A stretch of 64,000 nt of DNA from Calidifontimicrobium sp035325925 (lineage in GTDB: Bacteria > Pseudomonadota > Gammaproteobacteria > Burkholderiales > Burkholderiaceae_C): assembly GCF_035325925.1 (NCBI RefSeq), contig NZ_DAOKZA010000007.1, positions 1 to 64,000 on the forward strand, in the 5' to 3' direction. The notes beneath the pieces are model-generated. The model did no database searches, was not told the DNA's origin, and saw only the letters and a program-made list of their open reading frames with translations. This document shows positions 32,169 through 41,252 of the stretch, one piece after another. The stretch's first letter is position 1. Each line of letters begins with the position of its first letter. A program made the translations under genes and the position numbers.

Positions 32169-35087
32169 ATGGCCCAGCCGCCCCTCGATCCACCGTCGCC
32201 CGCGCCAGCGCTGATCCGCGTGCGCGGCGCGCGCACGCACAACCTGAAGAACGTCGACCTCGACATCCCGAAACACGCGCTGGTGGTGATCACCGGGCTG
32301 TCGGGCTCGGGCAAGTCCAGCCTGGCGTTCGACACGCTGTACGCCGAGGGGCAGCGGCGCTACGTCGAGAGCCTGAGCGCCTACGCGCGCCAGTTCCTGC
32401 AGCTGATGGACAAGCCCGACGTCGACGTGATCGAGGGCTTGTCGCCGGCGATCAGCATCGAGCAGAAGGCCACCAGCCACAACCCGCGCTCCACCGTCGG
32501 CACGATCACCGAGATCCACGACTACCTGCGCCTGCTGTACGCGCGCGCCGGCACGCCGTACTGCCCCGACCACGACCTGCCGCTGGCCGCGCAGAGCGTC
32601 TCGCAGATGGTCGACGCGGTGCTCGCGCTGCCCGAGGGCACGCGGCTGGCGGTGCTGGCGCCGGTGGTGCGCGACCGCAAGGGCGAGTTCGCCGAGCTGT
32701 TCGCCGACCTGCAGGCGCGCGGCTACGTGCGCTTGCGCGTCGACGGCGTCGTCGTCGAGGTCGACGCGCTGCCGACCCTGAAGAAGAACGAGAAGCACGA
32801 CGTCGACGTCGTCGTCGACCGCGTGAAGACCCGCGGCGGCGACGCGGCGCTGCGCCAACGCCTCGCCGAGAGCTTCGAGGCGGCACTGGCGATCGCCGAC
32901 GGCCGCGCGCTGGCGCTGGAGATCGACCACGGGCGCGAACAGGTGTTCAGCAGCCGCTTCGGCTGCCCGCGGTGCAGCTACGCGCTGCCCGAACTCGAGC
33001 CGCGGCTGTTCAGCTTCAACTCGCCGGTGGGCGCGTGCCCGCAGTGCGACGGGCTGGGCCAGGTGACGGTGTTCGATCCCGAGCGGGTCGTCGCCTTCCC
33101 GAGCCTGTCGCTGGCCGCCGGCGCCGTCAAGGGCTGGGACCGGCGCAACGCGTACACGCACTCGCTGCTCGACAGCGTCGCGCGCCACTACGGCTTCGAC
33201 ATCGACACGCCGTTCGAGGACCTCGCGCCCGCGCACCGCCGCGTGCTGCTGTACGGCTCGGGCGACGACGACATCGAGTTCGTCTACCGCGCCGACGCGC
33301 CGCGCGGCAAGGCGCGCGTGGTCAGGCGCCGCCACCCCTTCGAAGGGATCATCCCGAACTTCGAGCGGCGCCTGCGCGAGACCGACTCGGCGATGGTGCG
33401 CGAGGAGCTCGCGCGCTACCAGGCCGCGCGGCCCTGCCCGGCCTGCGCCGGCACGCGCCTGCGCCGCGAGGCGCGACACGTGTTCCTGCAGGGCGGCGAC
33501 GGCGCGCGGCGGCCGATCTACGAGGTCGAGCGCGCGACGCTGGCCGACGCGCACGCGTACTTCGGGCGCCTGCAGCTGATCGGCGCGAAGGCCGAGATCG
33601 CCGACAAGGTGGTGCGCGAGATCGGCACGCGCCTGCGTTTCCTCGTCGACGTCGGGCTGGGCTACCTCAGCCTCGAGCGCAGCGCCGACACGCTGTCGGG
33701 CGGCGAGGCGCAGCGCATCCGCCTGGCCAGCCAGATCGGCTCGGGGCTGACCGGCGTGATGTACGTGCTCGACGAACCCAGCATCGGGCTGCACCAGCGC
33801 GACAACGAGCGCCTGATCGGCACGCTGCGCCGGCTGCGCGACCTCGACAACTCGGTGCTCGTCGTCGAGCACGACGAGGACATGATCCGCGCCGCCGACC
33901 ACGTCATCGACATGGGCCCGGGCGCCGGCGTGCACGGCGGGCGCGTGATCGCGCAGGGCACGCCCGACGAGGTGGCCGCGAACCCGGCGTCGCTGACCGG
34001 GCGCTACCTGGCGCACGCGCTGCGCATCGCGGTGCCGTCGCGCCGCGCGGCACCCGCGGCGCCGACCGACGCGCCGACCGACGCGCTGAAGCTGCGCATC
34101 GTCGGCGCGCGCGGCAACAACCTGCAGCGCGTCACGGTCGCGATCCCGGTGGGGCTGTTCACCTGCGTCACCGGCGTGTCGGGGTCGGGCAAGAGCACGC
34201 TGGTCAACGACACGCTGTACGCCGCGGTGGCCAGGAAGCTCTACCAGAGCCAGCTCGAGCCGGCGCCGCACGACGACATCGAGGGCCTGGACGCGTTCGA
34301 CAAGGTGATCAACGTCGATCAGAGCCCGATCGGGCGCACGCCGCGCAGCAACCCGGCCACCTACACCGGCCTGTTCACGCCGATCCGCGAGCTGTTCGCC
34401 GAGGTGCCCGCGGCGCGCGAACGCGGCTACGGGCCCGGGCGCTTCAGCTTCAACGTGGCCGGCGGGCGCTGCGAGGCCTGCCAGGGCGACGGCGTGATCA
34501 AGGTCGAGATGCACTTCCTGCCCGACGTCTACGTCCCCTGCGACACCTGCGGCGGCGCGCGCTACAACCGCGAGACGCTGGAGATCGTCTACAAGGGCCG
34601 CAGCATCCGCGACGTGCTCGAGATGACGGTCGAGGACGCGCACGCGTTCTTCGGCGCGGTGCCGGCCATCGCGCGCAAGCTGCGCACGCTGCTCGACGTC
34701 GGGCTGGGCTACATCCAGCTCGGGCAGAGCGCGACCACGCTGTCGGGTGGCGAGGCGCAGCGCGTCAAGCTGGCGCTGGAGCTGAGCAAGCGTGACACCG
34801 GGCGCACGCTGTACATCCTCGACGAGCCGACCACCGGGCTGCACTTCGCCGACATCGAGCTGCTGCTGCGCGTGCTGCACCAGCTGCGCGACGCCGGCAA
34901 CACCATCGTCGTCATCGAGCACAACCTGGACGTCGTCAAGACCGCCGACTGGGTCGTCGACATGGGCCCCGAGGGCGGCGCAGGCGGCGGGCAGGTGGTG
35001 GCCACGGGCACGCCCGAGCAGGTGGCCGCGTGCGCCGACAGCCACACCGGCCGCTTCCTCGCCGCCAAGCTGAGGCCGGCCCGGTGA
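32169..35087 (+). CDS. uvrA: UvrA, excinuclease ABC subunit A
   Basis: A 972-residue UvrA with two ABC modules: Walker A GLSGSGKSS near residue 43 and GVSGSGKST in the second half, signatures LSGGEAQRIRLA and LSGGEAQRVKLA, and Walker B VLDEPSIGLH and ILDEPTTGLH. Zinc fingers are CPRC...CPQC and CEAC...CDTC. It recognises DNA damage in nucleotide excision repair. The start ATG gives the usual N-terminus just before IRVRGARTHNLK. Confidence 0.97.
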   Translation: MAQPPLDPPSPAPALIRVRGARTHNLKNVDLDIPKHALVVITGLSGSGKSSLAFDTLYAEGQRRYVESLSAYARQFLQLMDKPDVDVIEGLSPAISIEQKATSHNPRSTVGTITEIHDYLRLLYARAGTPYCPDHDLPLAAQSVSQMVDAVLALPEGTRLAVLAPVVRDRKGEFAELFADLQARGYVRLRVDGVVVEVDALPTLKKNEKHDVDVVVDRVKTRGGDAALRQRLAESFEAALAIADGRALALEIDHGREQVFSSRFGCPRCSYALPELEPRLFSFNSPVGACPQCDGLGQVTVFDPERVVAFPSLSLAAGAVKGWDRRNAYTHSLLDSVARHYGFDIDTPFEDLAPAHRRVLLYGSGDDDIEFVYRADAPRGKARVVRRRHPFEGIIPNFERRLRETDSAMVREELARYQAARPCPACAGTRLRREARHVFLQGGDGARRPIYEVERATLADAHAYFGRLQLIGAKAEIADKVVREIGTRLRFLVDVGLGYLSLERSADTLSGGEAQRIRLASQIGSGLTGVMYVLDEPSIGLHQRDNERLIGTLRRLRDLDNSVLVVEHDEDMIRAADHVIDMGPGAGVHGGRVIAQGTPDEVAANPASLTGRYLAHALRIAVPSRRAAPAAPTDAPTDALKLRIVGARGNNLQRVTVAIPVGLFTCVTGVSGSGKSTLVNDTLYAAVARKLYQSQLEPAPHDDIEGLDAFDKVINVDQSPIGRTPRSNPATYTGLFTPIRELFAEVPAARERGYGPGRFSFNVAGGRCEACQGDGVIKVEMHFLPDVYVPCDTCGGARYNRETLEIVYKGRSIRDVLEMTVEDAHAFFGAVPAIARKLRTLLDVGLGYIQLGQSATTLSGGEAQRVKLALELSKRDTGRTLYILDEPTTGLHFADIELLLRVLHQLRDAGNTIVVIEHNLDVVKTADWVVDMGPEGGAGGGQVVATGTPEQVAACADSHTGRFLAAKLRPAR

Positions 35088-35322
35088 CGACCGCCGGCGG
35101 CGGCGCAGATCCTGCGCCGAACCGACGGACCGGTCGGTGCTCGGGGCGCGGCCACGCCGGCAGCGGGCGCCCTGGCGGCGCCTCGGCGCGGATCGTGTCG
35201 ATGCCGATGGCTGCGGCGTCGTCGCGCAGACGGTCGAGGCGCAGCGTGCGGCCAACGCCGCGGCGTGACATCGGGTAAGGTGCGGTGGCGCGCCCAGGCC
35301 GGACACGCGACAGGAGCCCCCG

Positions 35323-35991
35323 ATGCCCGCTTCGATCACGCTGCAGGCCGCCGACGGTCACCGGCTGTCGGCCCATGTCGCCGAACCCGCGGGAACGCCG
35401 CGCGGCGGCCTCGTCGTCGTGCAGGAGATCTTCGGCGTCAACGACCACGTCCGCCGCGTCGTCGAGGGCTACGCCGCCGACGGCTACCTGACCGTCGCGC
35501 CGGCGCTGTTCGACCGCGTCGAGCCCGGCGTCGAGCTCGGCTACGACGACGCCGGCGTGCAGCGCGGCCGCGCGCTGAAGGCCGCCAGCGACGCTCAGCG
35601 CGCGCTGCTCGACCTCGCCGCCGCGGTGACGCACGCGGCACGCGCCGGCAGGGTCGGCATGGTCGGCTACTGCTGGGGCGGTCTGCTGACCTGGCTCGCC
35701 GCGGCGAACGTCGACGGCCTGGCCGCCGCGGTGCCGTACTACGGCGGCGGCATCCCCGACCACGCGGCGCTCGCGCCGCGCTGCCCGGTGCTCGCGCACT
35801 TCGGCGCGCGCGACGCGCTGATCCCGCTCGCCGGCGTCGAGGCGCTGCGGCGCGCGCAGCCCGGCGTCGACGTGCAGGTGTACGACGCCGGCCACGGCTT
35901 CAACTGCGAGCAGCGCGCGAGCTTCGACGCCGCGGCCGCGGCGCTCGCGCGCGAGCGCACGCTGGCGTTCCTGCGCCGCCACGTCGGCTGA
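35323..35991 (+). CDS. Dienelactone hydrolase-family protein
   Basis: A 222-residue alpha/beta hydrolase of the DLH family. The nucleophile Cys lies in GMVGYCWGGLL, Asp in GARDALIP and His in DAGHGFNC, completing the triad. Typical substrates are dienelactone or related lactones, but many members have unknown roles. An AGGAG site precedes the ATG. The 235-base gap upstream, after uvrA, shows no gene I can support. Confidence 0.92.
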   Translation: MPASITLQAADGHRLSAHVAEPAGTPRGGLVVVQEIFGVNDHVRRVVEGYAADGYLTVAPALFDRVEPGVELGYDDAGVQRGRALKAASDAQRALLDLAAAVTHAARAGRVGMVGYCWGGLLTWLAAANVDGLAAAVPYYGGGIPDHAALAPRCPVLAHFGARDALIPLAGVEALRRAQPGVDVQVYDAGHGFNCEQRASFDAAAAALARERTLAFLRRHVG

Positions 35992-36016
35992 ACGCCGGCC
36001 CGCCGAGGAGCCCCGC

Positions 36017-36910
36017 ATGCATGATGCCCCCCGCCGGTCGCCGTGGCGCGGGCCCGGCGCCTGGCTCGCCGCCGTCGCGATCGCCGGCGCCGCGGTCGCC
36101 GCCGAGCCGGTGCCGTACGACGGTCCGCTGTTCGACGCGCACCTGCACTACAACGACGACGCGCAGCAGCCGCACCCGCTGTCCGACGTGCTCGCGCGCA
36201 TGCAGCGCAGCGGCGTGCGCGCGATCGTCGCCAACAGCCGGCCGAACGACGGCACGAAGGCGCTTGCCGCCGCCACCGAGGCGACACGCGCGGCCGGCGT
36301 CACCGTGGTGCCGATGGTGCGCCTGTACCGCGACCGCGCCGACTACCAGTCGTGGTTCCGCGACCCGTCGATCGCGCGCATGGTCGACGCCGAGCTGGCT
36401 GCCGGCACCGCCGCCGGGCCGTACCGCGGGCTCGGCGAGTTCCACCTGTACGACAGCGCCGACGCCGACGGCCCCGTCGCGCGGCAGCTGATGCAGCTCG
36501 CCCGGCAGCGCGGGCTGGCGGTGCTCGCGCACTGCGACGACGTCGCGGTCGACAAGCTGATGGCGCACGCGCCGGGCGCGACGCTGATCTGGGCGCACAC
36601 CGGCATCGGCGGCGTGCCGGTCGAACGCGTGCGCGAACTGCTGCGCCGCCACCCGACGCTGATGGGCGAGCTGTCGTACCGCCCCGGCCTGGTCGTCGAC
36701 GGCCGGCTGAGCCCCGAGTGGCGCGCGCTGTTCGTCGAGTTCCCGCAGCGTTTCCTCGTCGGCTCCGACACCTGGGTCAACGCCCGCTGGCAGTACTACG
36801 AGGCGCTGATGGCCGAGGCGCGGCGCTGGCTCGGCGAGCTGCCGCCCGAGGTCGCGCGGCGCATCGCCTGGGGCAACGGCGCGGCGCTGTTCGGGCTGGG
36901 CACGCCGTGA
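36017..36910 (+). CDS. Exported amidohydrolase-family protein
   Basis: A 297-residue metal-dependent hydrolase (amidohydrolase-2/TIM-barrel type). A signal peptide ends near AVAAEPVPYD. The first metal motif is FDAHLHYND; later His residues occur in VLAHCDDV and IWAHTGIG, and an Asp in LVGSDTWV. Its role is unknown; it lies 25 bases after the DLH gene and before the TldD-like pair. Confidence 0.87.
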   Translation: MHDAPRRSPWRGPGAWLAAVAIAGAAVAAEPVPYDGPLFDAHLHYNDDAQQPHPLSDVLARMQRSGVRAIVANSRPNDGTKALAAATEATRAAGVTVVPMVRLYRDRADYQSWFRDPSIARMVDAELAAGTAAGPYRGLGEFHLYDSADADGPVARQLMQLARQRGLAVLAHCDDVAVDKLMAHAPGATLIWAHTGIGGVPVERVRELLRRHPTLMGELSYRPGLVVDGRLSPEWRALFVEFPQRFLVGSDTWVNARWQYYEALMAEARRWLGELPPEVARRIAWGNGAALFGLGTP

Positions 36911-36947
36911 GCCCCCGGCGCCGACGACACACCGGAGCCACGCACCG

Positions 36948-38288
36948 ATGAACACCGACTACGCCGAGTCGCGCCACCACGAGGTGCGCAAGACGCGGCT
37001 GCTGATGGTCGACGGCCGGCTGGTGAACAACCAGCGCAGCGTCGACGCCGCGGCCAGCGCGCGCGTGCACGAAGGCGGCTACTGGGGCTTCGCGTCAAGC
37101 GCCGACGCGCCCGGCGACGGCACGCTGCTCGACCAGGCGCGGCGCAACGCGCGCTCGATGTCGCGTTTCGGCGCACGCGGCGCCGCGCCGCTGCCGGCCG
37201 ACTCCCACGTCGGCGAGCACGAGCTGCAAGGCGCCCCGCCGCTGACCGGCGCGCAGGCGATTGAGCGCCTGCGCGCGCTCGACGCCTGGTGCCGCACGCG
37301 CCACCCCGGCCTGACGAGCGTGCGCCTGCTCGCGCAGGAGGAGCGCCACGACAAGCGGCTGCTCACCAGCACCGGCAGTCGCTGCCGCAGCGTGATCGCG
37401 CGCGGCACGCTGCAAGTGACGATGACCGCCGGCGCCCGCGACGGCGCGCCGGTCGAGCTGACCGACACCTGGTCGTGCGCCGGCAGCCTCGCCGACCTCG
37501 CGCTCGACGCCGAGACGCTGGCGCCGCAGCTCGACCGCCTGCACGCGCACCTGCGGGCCAAGTGCGACCCGGTGCCGGCGCGCGGCGGCGAGCACGTGGT
37601 CGTGCTCGCGCCGCGGCTCGCCGGCATGCTGGCACACGAGGCCATGGGCCACCCCTGCGAGGCCGACATCGTGATCGGCGGCGCGGTCACGCGCGAGCTC
37701 GTCGGCCAGCGCGTGGCCAGCGAGCTGGTGACGATGGTCGACTTCGCGCACAGCTGGAACGGCCGGCGCGTGCTGATGCCGGTGTACGTCGACGACGAGG
37801 GCGTGCCCGCGCGCGACGCCGTGCTGATCGAGCGCGGCGTGCTGAAGGACTTCATGACAAGCCGCGAGACCGCGGCGCGGCTCGGCCGGCCCGTCACCGG
37901 CAGCGCGCGCGCCTACGGCCCGCACGACGAGCCGCTGGTGCGCATGCGCAACACGGCGATCCTGCCGGGGACCTCGCGGCTCGACGAGATGATCGCCGGC
38001 GTCGACGACGGCTACCTGCTGCTGGCCACCGGCAACGGCCAGGCCGACTCGACCACCGAGTTCATGTTCGGCGTCACGCTGGCCTACGAGATCCGCGGCG
38101 GCCGCCTCGGGCGCGCGGTGCGCGACACCACCGTCTCCGGCTCGGCGCTGCACATGCTGCAGACGGTCGACGCGGTGTCCGACGACATGCACTGGGAGGC
38201 GGCGGGCTACTGCGGCAAGAAGCAGCCGATGGTCGTCTCGATGGGCGGGCCGGCGCTGCGCGCGCGTGCACACCTCGGCGGCGAATGA
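36948..38288 (+). CDS. TldD-like metalloprotease subunit
   Basis: A 446-residue TldD/PmbA-family protein with the zinc-binding HEAMGH motif (HExxxH) in the middle and the glycine-rich C-terminal half typical of TldD. TldD/TldE heterodimers degrade unfolded peptides, for instance in microcin maturation. The gene's stop overlaps the start of its partner (ATGA). It differs from the housekeeping TldD at its N-terminus, so it may be an additional pair. Confidence 0.9.
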   Translation: MNTDYAESRHHEVRKTRLLMVDGRLVNNQRSVDAAASARVHEGGYWGFASSADAPGDGTLLDQARRNARSMSRFGARGAAPLPADSHVGEHELQGAPPLTGAQAIERLRALDAWCRTRHPGLTSVRLLAQEERHDKRLLTSTGSRCRSVIARGTLQVTMTAGARDGAPVELTDTWSCAGSLADLALDAETLAPQLDRLHAHLRAKCDPVPARGGEHVVVLAPRLAGMLAHEAMGHPCEADIVIGGAVTRELVGQRVASELVTMVDFAHSWNGRRVLMPVYVDDEGVPARDAVLIERGVLKDFMTSRETAARLGRPVTGSARAYGPHDEPLVRMRNTAILPGTSRLDEMIAGVDDGYLLLATGNGQADSTTEFMFGVTLAYEIRGGRLGRAVRDTTVSGSALHMLQTVDAVSDDMHWEAAGYCGKKQPMVVSMGGPALRARAHLGGE

Positions 38289-39589
38289 GGGCCGCGGCGA
38301 TGGACTCCCGCCCCGACCTGGACGCCGTCGCCGGGCGCGCGCTGCAGCGCCTGCGCGCAGCCGGCTTCGAGCACGCGCAGGCCACCGCGAGCGTCACGCG
38401 ACGCGACGAGCTGAACATCGCGCACGACGAACCCAGCCTGCTGCGCAGCACGACGACGCCGCGCCTCGGCCTGGTGGGCATCGTCGGCGCACGCCGCGCC
38501 GCCACCGAGCTGACGAGCTTCGACGACGCCGCGCTGCGCGAAGCCTGCGCGGCGCTCGCCGCCGACGCCGCCGGCGCCCCGATCGACGAGGCGCACGCCG
38601 TGTCGGCCGGCGAACACGCGCGCATCGTGCAGGGGCCGCAGCGCGGCTCGCTCGACCTGCTCGCCGAGAAGGTCGCCGAACTGCTCGACTTCCGGCGCCG
38701 CGAGGCGCCGGCGTTCCAGCTGCAGGAGGGCTTCGCCGCGCACCGGCACGTGCACACGCGGGTGCTGACCACCGGCGGCAGCGCGCTCGAGGCCGCGGTC
38801 GGCTGCTACGAGATCGAGGCGGTGGGCACCGCGCGCGACGGCGCGCGCGCGAGCTCGTTCAACTTCGCCGGCGGCAGCGTCGACGATCCGTCGGCCGCGC
38901 GCGCCGAATCGCACTTCGGCATCGCGACGATGATGCGCGACGCACTGCGGCAGACGCACACGCAGGCACTGCCGGCGCGCTTCACCGGCACGGTGGTGCT
39001 CACGCCGCCGGCCGTCGGCGACCTGCTCGAGTGGCTGCTCGAACAGGTCGGCGACCAGCGCCTGCTCGGCGGCAGCTCGCTGTACCGCGAACGCGTCGGC
39101 GACGCGGTCGCCTCGCCGCGGCTCGACGTGCGCAGCCGCTTCGACGCACCGGGCGTCGCCGCGCTGTCGGCTGACGCCTTCGTCGCGCGACCGCTGCAGC
39201 TGCTGCGCCGAGGCGTGCTGGCGACGCTGCTGCCCAGCCTGTACGCCAGCCGCCGCACCGGGCTGCCGCACGTGCCCACCGCGGCGGCGGGCTGGGACGT
39301 CGGTGCCGGTGACACGCCGCTGGCGTCGCTGGTCGCCGGGGTCGGGCGCGGGGCGCTGGTCGGCCGGCTGTCGATGGGGCGGCCAGCCCCCAACGGCGAC
39401 TTCTCGGGGCTGGTGAAGAACAGCTTCCTGATCGACGGCGGGCAGGTCGGGCCGGCGCTGTCGCAGGTGATGATCGCCGGCAACGTCGCGCGCATGCTGC
39501 TCGACGTCGACGGCGTCAGCGCCGAGCGCATCGACTACGGCACGCTGCGCGCGCCGTGGCTGCGCGTCGGCGGGCTGCACTTCTCTTAA
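38285..39589 (+). CDS. TldE/PmbA-like partner subunit
   Basis: A 434-residue TldD/PmbA-family protein without an HExxxH motif, as expected for the inactive TldE partner; the family's C-terminal GDFSGLVKNSFLIDGG segment is present. It starts at ATG 38285 overlapping the tldD-like stop, with ATG 38300 as an alternative. Together the two form the heterodimeric protease. Confidence 0.9.
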   Translation: MRAAAMDSRPDLDAVAGRALQRLRAAGFEHAQATASVTRRDELNIAHDEPSLLRSTTTPRLGLVGIVGARRAATELTSFDDAALREACAALAADAAGAPIDEAHAVSAGEHARIVQGPQRGSLDLLAEKVAELLDFRRREAPAFQLQEGFAAHRHVHTRVLTTGGSALEAAVGCYEIEAVGTARDGARASSFNFAGGSVDDPSAARAESHFGIATMMRDALRQTHTQALPARFTGTVVLTPPAVGDLLEWLLEQVGDQRLLGGSSLYRERVGDAVASPRLDVRSRFDAPGVAALSADAFVARPLQLLRRGVLATLLPSLYASRRTGLPHVPTAAAGWDVGAGDTPLASLVAGVGRGALVGRLSMGRPAPNGDFSGLVKNSFLIDGGQVGPALSQVMIAGNVARMLLDVDGVSAERIDYGTLRAPWLRVGGLHFS

Positions 39590-39598
39590 GCCGGCGCG

Positions 39599-39627
39599 AA
39601 AAAAAAAGGCCGGTGCAGGGCACCGGC
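39599..39627 (-). terminator. Rho-independent terminator after the SWIB gene
   Basis: On the minus strand a perfect 8-bp stem GCCGGTGC/GCACCGGC (39609-39627, 3-base loop) is followed by nine T residues (A-run 39599-39607 on the plus strand). It lies 45 bases beyond the stop of the leftward SWIB gene and 10 bases after the convergent TldE-like stop. Confidence 0.9.
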
Positions 39628-39671
39628 GTCGTCGCGGTCGGGGCGGGCCGCGGCGGCCCGCCGCGCCCCCT

Positions 39672-40076
39672 TCACTTCAGGTGGGCGTTGATCATCTTGG
39701 TCATCTCGAACATCGACGCCTGCGCCTTCTTGAAGATCTCCTTCAGCTTGGCGTCGGCGTTGATCATCCGCTTGTTGACCTCGTCCTGCAGCTTGTTCTT
39801 CTTGATGTAGTCCCACACGCGCTTGGTCACCTCGGTGCGCGGGAAGGGGCCCTTGCCGATGATCGCGGCCAGCGCCTCACTCGGCGTCATCGCCTTCATG
39901 AACGCGGCGTTCGGCGTGCGCTTCTTCGCCGGGGCCTTCTTCGCGGCGACCTTCTTCGCCGGCGCCTTCTTCGCGGCGACCTTCTTCGCCGCAGCGGCCT
40001 TCTTTGCCGGCGCCTTCTTTGCCGGGGCCTTCTTCGCCGCCGCCTTCTTCGCGGGGGCCTTCTTCGCAGTTGCCAT
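39672..40076 (-). CDS. SWIB/MDM2-domain protein with histone H1-like Lys/Ala/Pro N-terminus
   Basis: A 134-residue protein. Residues 1-52 are AKKAPAKKA-type repeats like eukaryotic histone H1 tails and bacterial HctB/AlgP proteins. Residues 57-134 form a SWIB (BAF60b-like) domain (SEALAAIIGKGPFPRTEVTK; VWDYIKKNKLQ). It probably binds DNA and compacts or regulates the chromosome. This fusion is known in betaproteobacteria and chlamydiae. It is followed by a strong terminator. Confidence 0.92.
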   Translation of the reverse strand: MATAKKAPAKKAAAKKAPAKKAPAKKAAAAKKVAAKKAPAKKVAAKKAPAKKRTPNAAFMKAMTPSEALAAIIGKGPFPRTEVTKRVWDYIKKNKLQDEVNKRMINADAKLKEIFKKAQASMFEMTKMINAHLK

Positions 40077-40403
40077 TTGAATGCTCTCCATCAAGTGAGT
40101 GACTGATGTGCCTGGTGCGGGCGAGGACCGCATGAGCCCTCGTTTCTCTCGGCCACCCTGCGGCGCGAATGGTAATGCCCGCGTCACACGTTGAGAAGCC
40201 GTTTTCCCTCTGAAAACCCGCGTTCGCGCCCTGCGGCGCATGCTTTGTCGCAACCAGGCGTCAGATCGTGCGCGGCGCGTCGCCGCGCGGGCTTGCGCCG
40301 CGCGCGCAGGTCGACGACGATCGGCGGCGCCATCCACACGACGCATGACCGACATCCCCCCCGCCGCGATCCGCGGCATGCCCGAGACCGGAGAAGTGCT
40401 GCG
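40077..40403. other. Divergent spacer with a short inverted repeat and a 20-codon ORF
   Basis: 327 bases upstream of the SWIB gene. A perfect inverted repeat GTTTTC-CCTCT-GAAAAC lies at 40201-40217, an AT-rich island in this DNA that may be an operator or part of a promoter. A 20-codon ORF (MTDIPPAAIRGMPETGEVLR) at 40345-40407 ends in a GTGA overlap with the next gene. I see no RNA gene or larger coding region. Confidence 0.4.
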
Positions 40404-40407
40404 GTGA
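40345..40407 (+). CDS. Possible micro-ORF coupled to the downstream gene
   Basis: A 20-codon ORF beginning ATG 40345 (MTDIPPAAIRGMPETGEVLR) whose TGA overlaps the GTG start of the 40404 gene. Such overlap often couples translation. No clear ribosome site precedes it. It may be a leader peptide, or simply the sign that the downstream start is misjudged. Confidence 0.25.
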   Translation: MTDIPPAAIRGMPETGEVLR

Positions 40408-40829
40408 GTGCCGGCGTCGCGCTGCTGCTCGCGTCGGCGCTGCTGGCGCTGGGGCTGCTGACGTCGCGCGACGAGCCACCGGCCGACCCGCCCGCCACCG
40501 CCGCGACCCCCGCTGCGCCGATGCGACCCACGCCTGCGACACCGCCCGTCGACGAGACGGCGCGCACGCTGCTCGACGCGGTGCTCGCCGACGCGGCGCG
40601 TCGCGGGGGCGCGGCCGCGCAGCTCGTCGCGTTCGAGGCGCTCACCTGGCCCGACGGATCGCTCGGCTGCCCGCAACCCGACCGCGTCTACACGCAGGCG
40701 CTGGTGCCCGGCTATCGCATCGTCGCGCGCGCCGGCGACACCGAACACCACTACCACGCGAGCCGACGCGGCCAGTGGGTGTGGTGCCCGCAGGCACGCC
40801 GCGGCAAGCCGGCGGGCAGCGCGACCTGA
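40404..40829 (+). CDS. Unknown membrane-anchored or exported protein
   Basis: A 141-residue protein. The N-terminus is a single hydrophobic helix (AGVALLLASALLALGLL), then a Pro/Ala/Thr-rich linker, then a compact domain with two cysteines (WPDGSLGCPQPDRVYTQALV; WVWCPQA). The domain resembles unnamed proteins common in Burkholderiales. It is probably periplasmic, held by the N-terminal helix; the two Cys may pair. GTG 40404 was chosen because the sequence upstream reads as non-coding. Confidence 0.7.
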   Translation: MSAGVALLLASALLALGLLTSRDEPPADPPATAATPAAPMRPTPATPPVDETARTLLDAVLADAARRGGAAAQLVAFEALTWPDGSLGCPQPDRVYTQALVPGYRIVARAGDTEHHYHASRRGQWVWCPQARRGKPAGSAT

Positions 40830-40893
40830 CGACGGCCGCGGCAGGGCCGGTGCGGCACGCCGTGGCGCGAAGTCGCGGTGGTATCCTGCCCCG

Positions 40894-41247
40894 ATGCTTC
40901 TGCTGCTGCGCTGGTTCCTGCTCGCCTGTGCCCTGCTGCTCGTCGCCTACCTGTACCCCGGCGTGCAGGTCACGAGCTACGCGTCCGCGCTGTGGGCGGC
41001 GCTGGTGCTGGGGCTGCTCAACGCGCTGGTGCGCCCGGTGCTGGTGCTGCTGACCCTGCCGATCACGCTGGTCACGCTCGGCCTGTTCCTGTTCGTCGTC
41101 AACGCGCTGATGTTCTGGGCCGCCGCGTCGCTGCTGTCGAACTTCAACGTCGCCGGCTTCGGCGCGGCGCTGATTGGCTCGATCCTGTACAGCGTGCTCG
41201 CGATGGTCATCGACAGCGCGCTGCAGCAGTTGTCGTCGCGGCGCTGA
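40894..41247 (+). CDS. Phage-holin-family (PF04020-like) small membrane protein
   Basis: A 117-residue protein with four hydrophobic spans and the typical GLLNALVRPVLVLLTLPITL stretch. Proteins of this family are widespread chromosomal membrane proteins of unknown role; the holin name does not imply a prophage. It ends 5 bases from the convergent M48 gene. Confidence 0.88.
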   Translation: MLLLLRWFLLACALLLVAYLYPGVQVTSYASALWAALVLGLLNALVRPVLVLLTLPITLVTLGLFLFVVNALMFWAAASLLSNFNVAGFGAALIGSILYSVLAMVIDSALQQLSSRR

Positions 41248-41252
41248 CCGGT

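Noticed and set aside
35030..35278. A small gene between uvrA and the DLH gene
   Set aside because: It is Arg/Pro/Gly-rich, overlaps the uvrA end and has no ribosome site or recognisable features.
40894..41247. Prophage remnant, from the holin-like protein
   Set aside because: This family is a common chromosomal membrane protein and no other phage gene is near.
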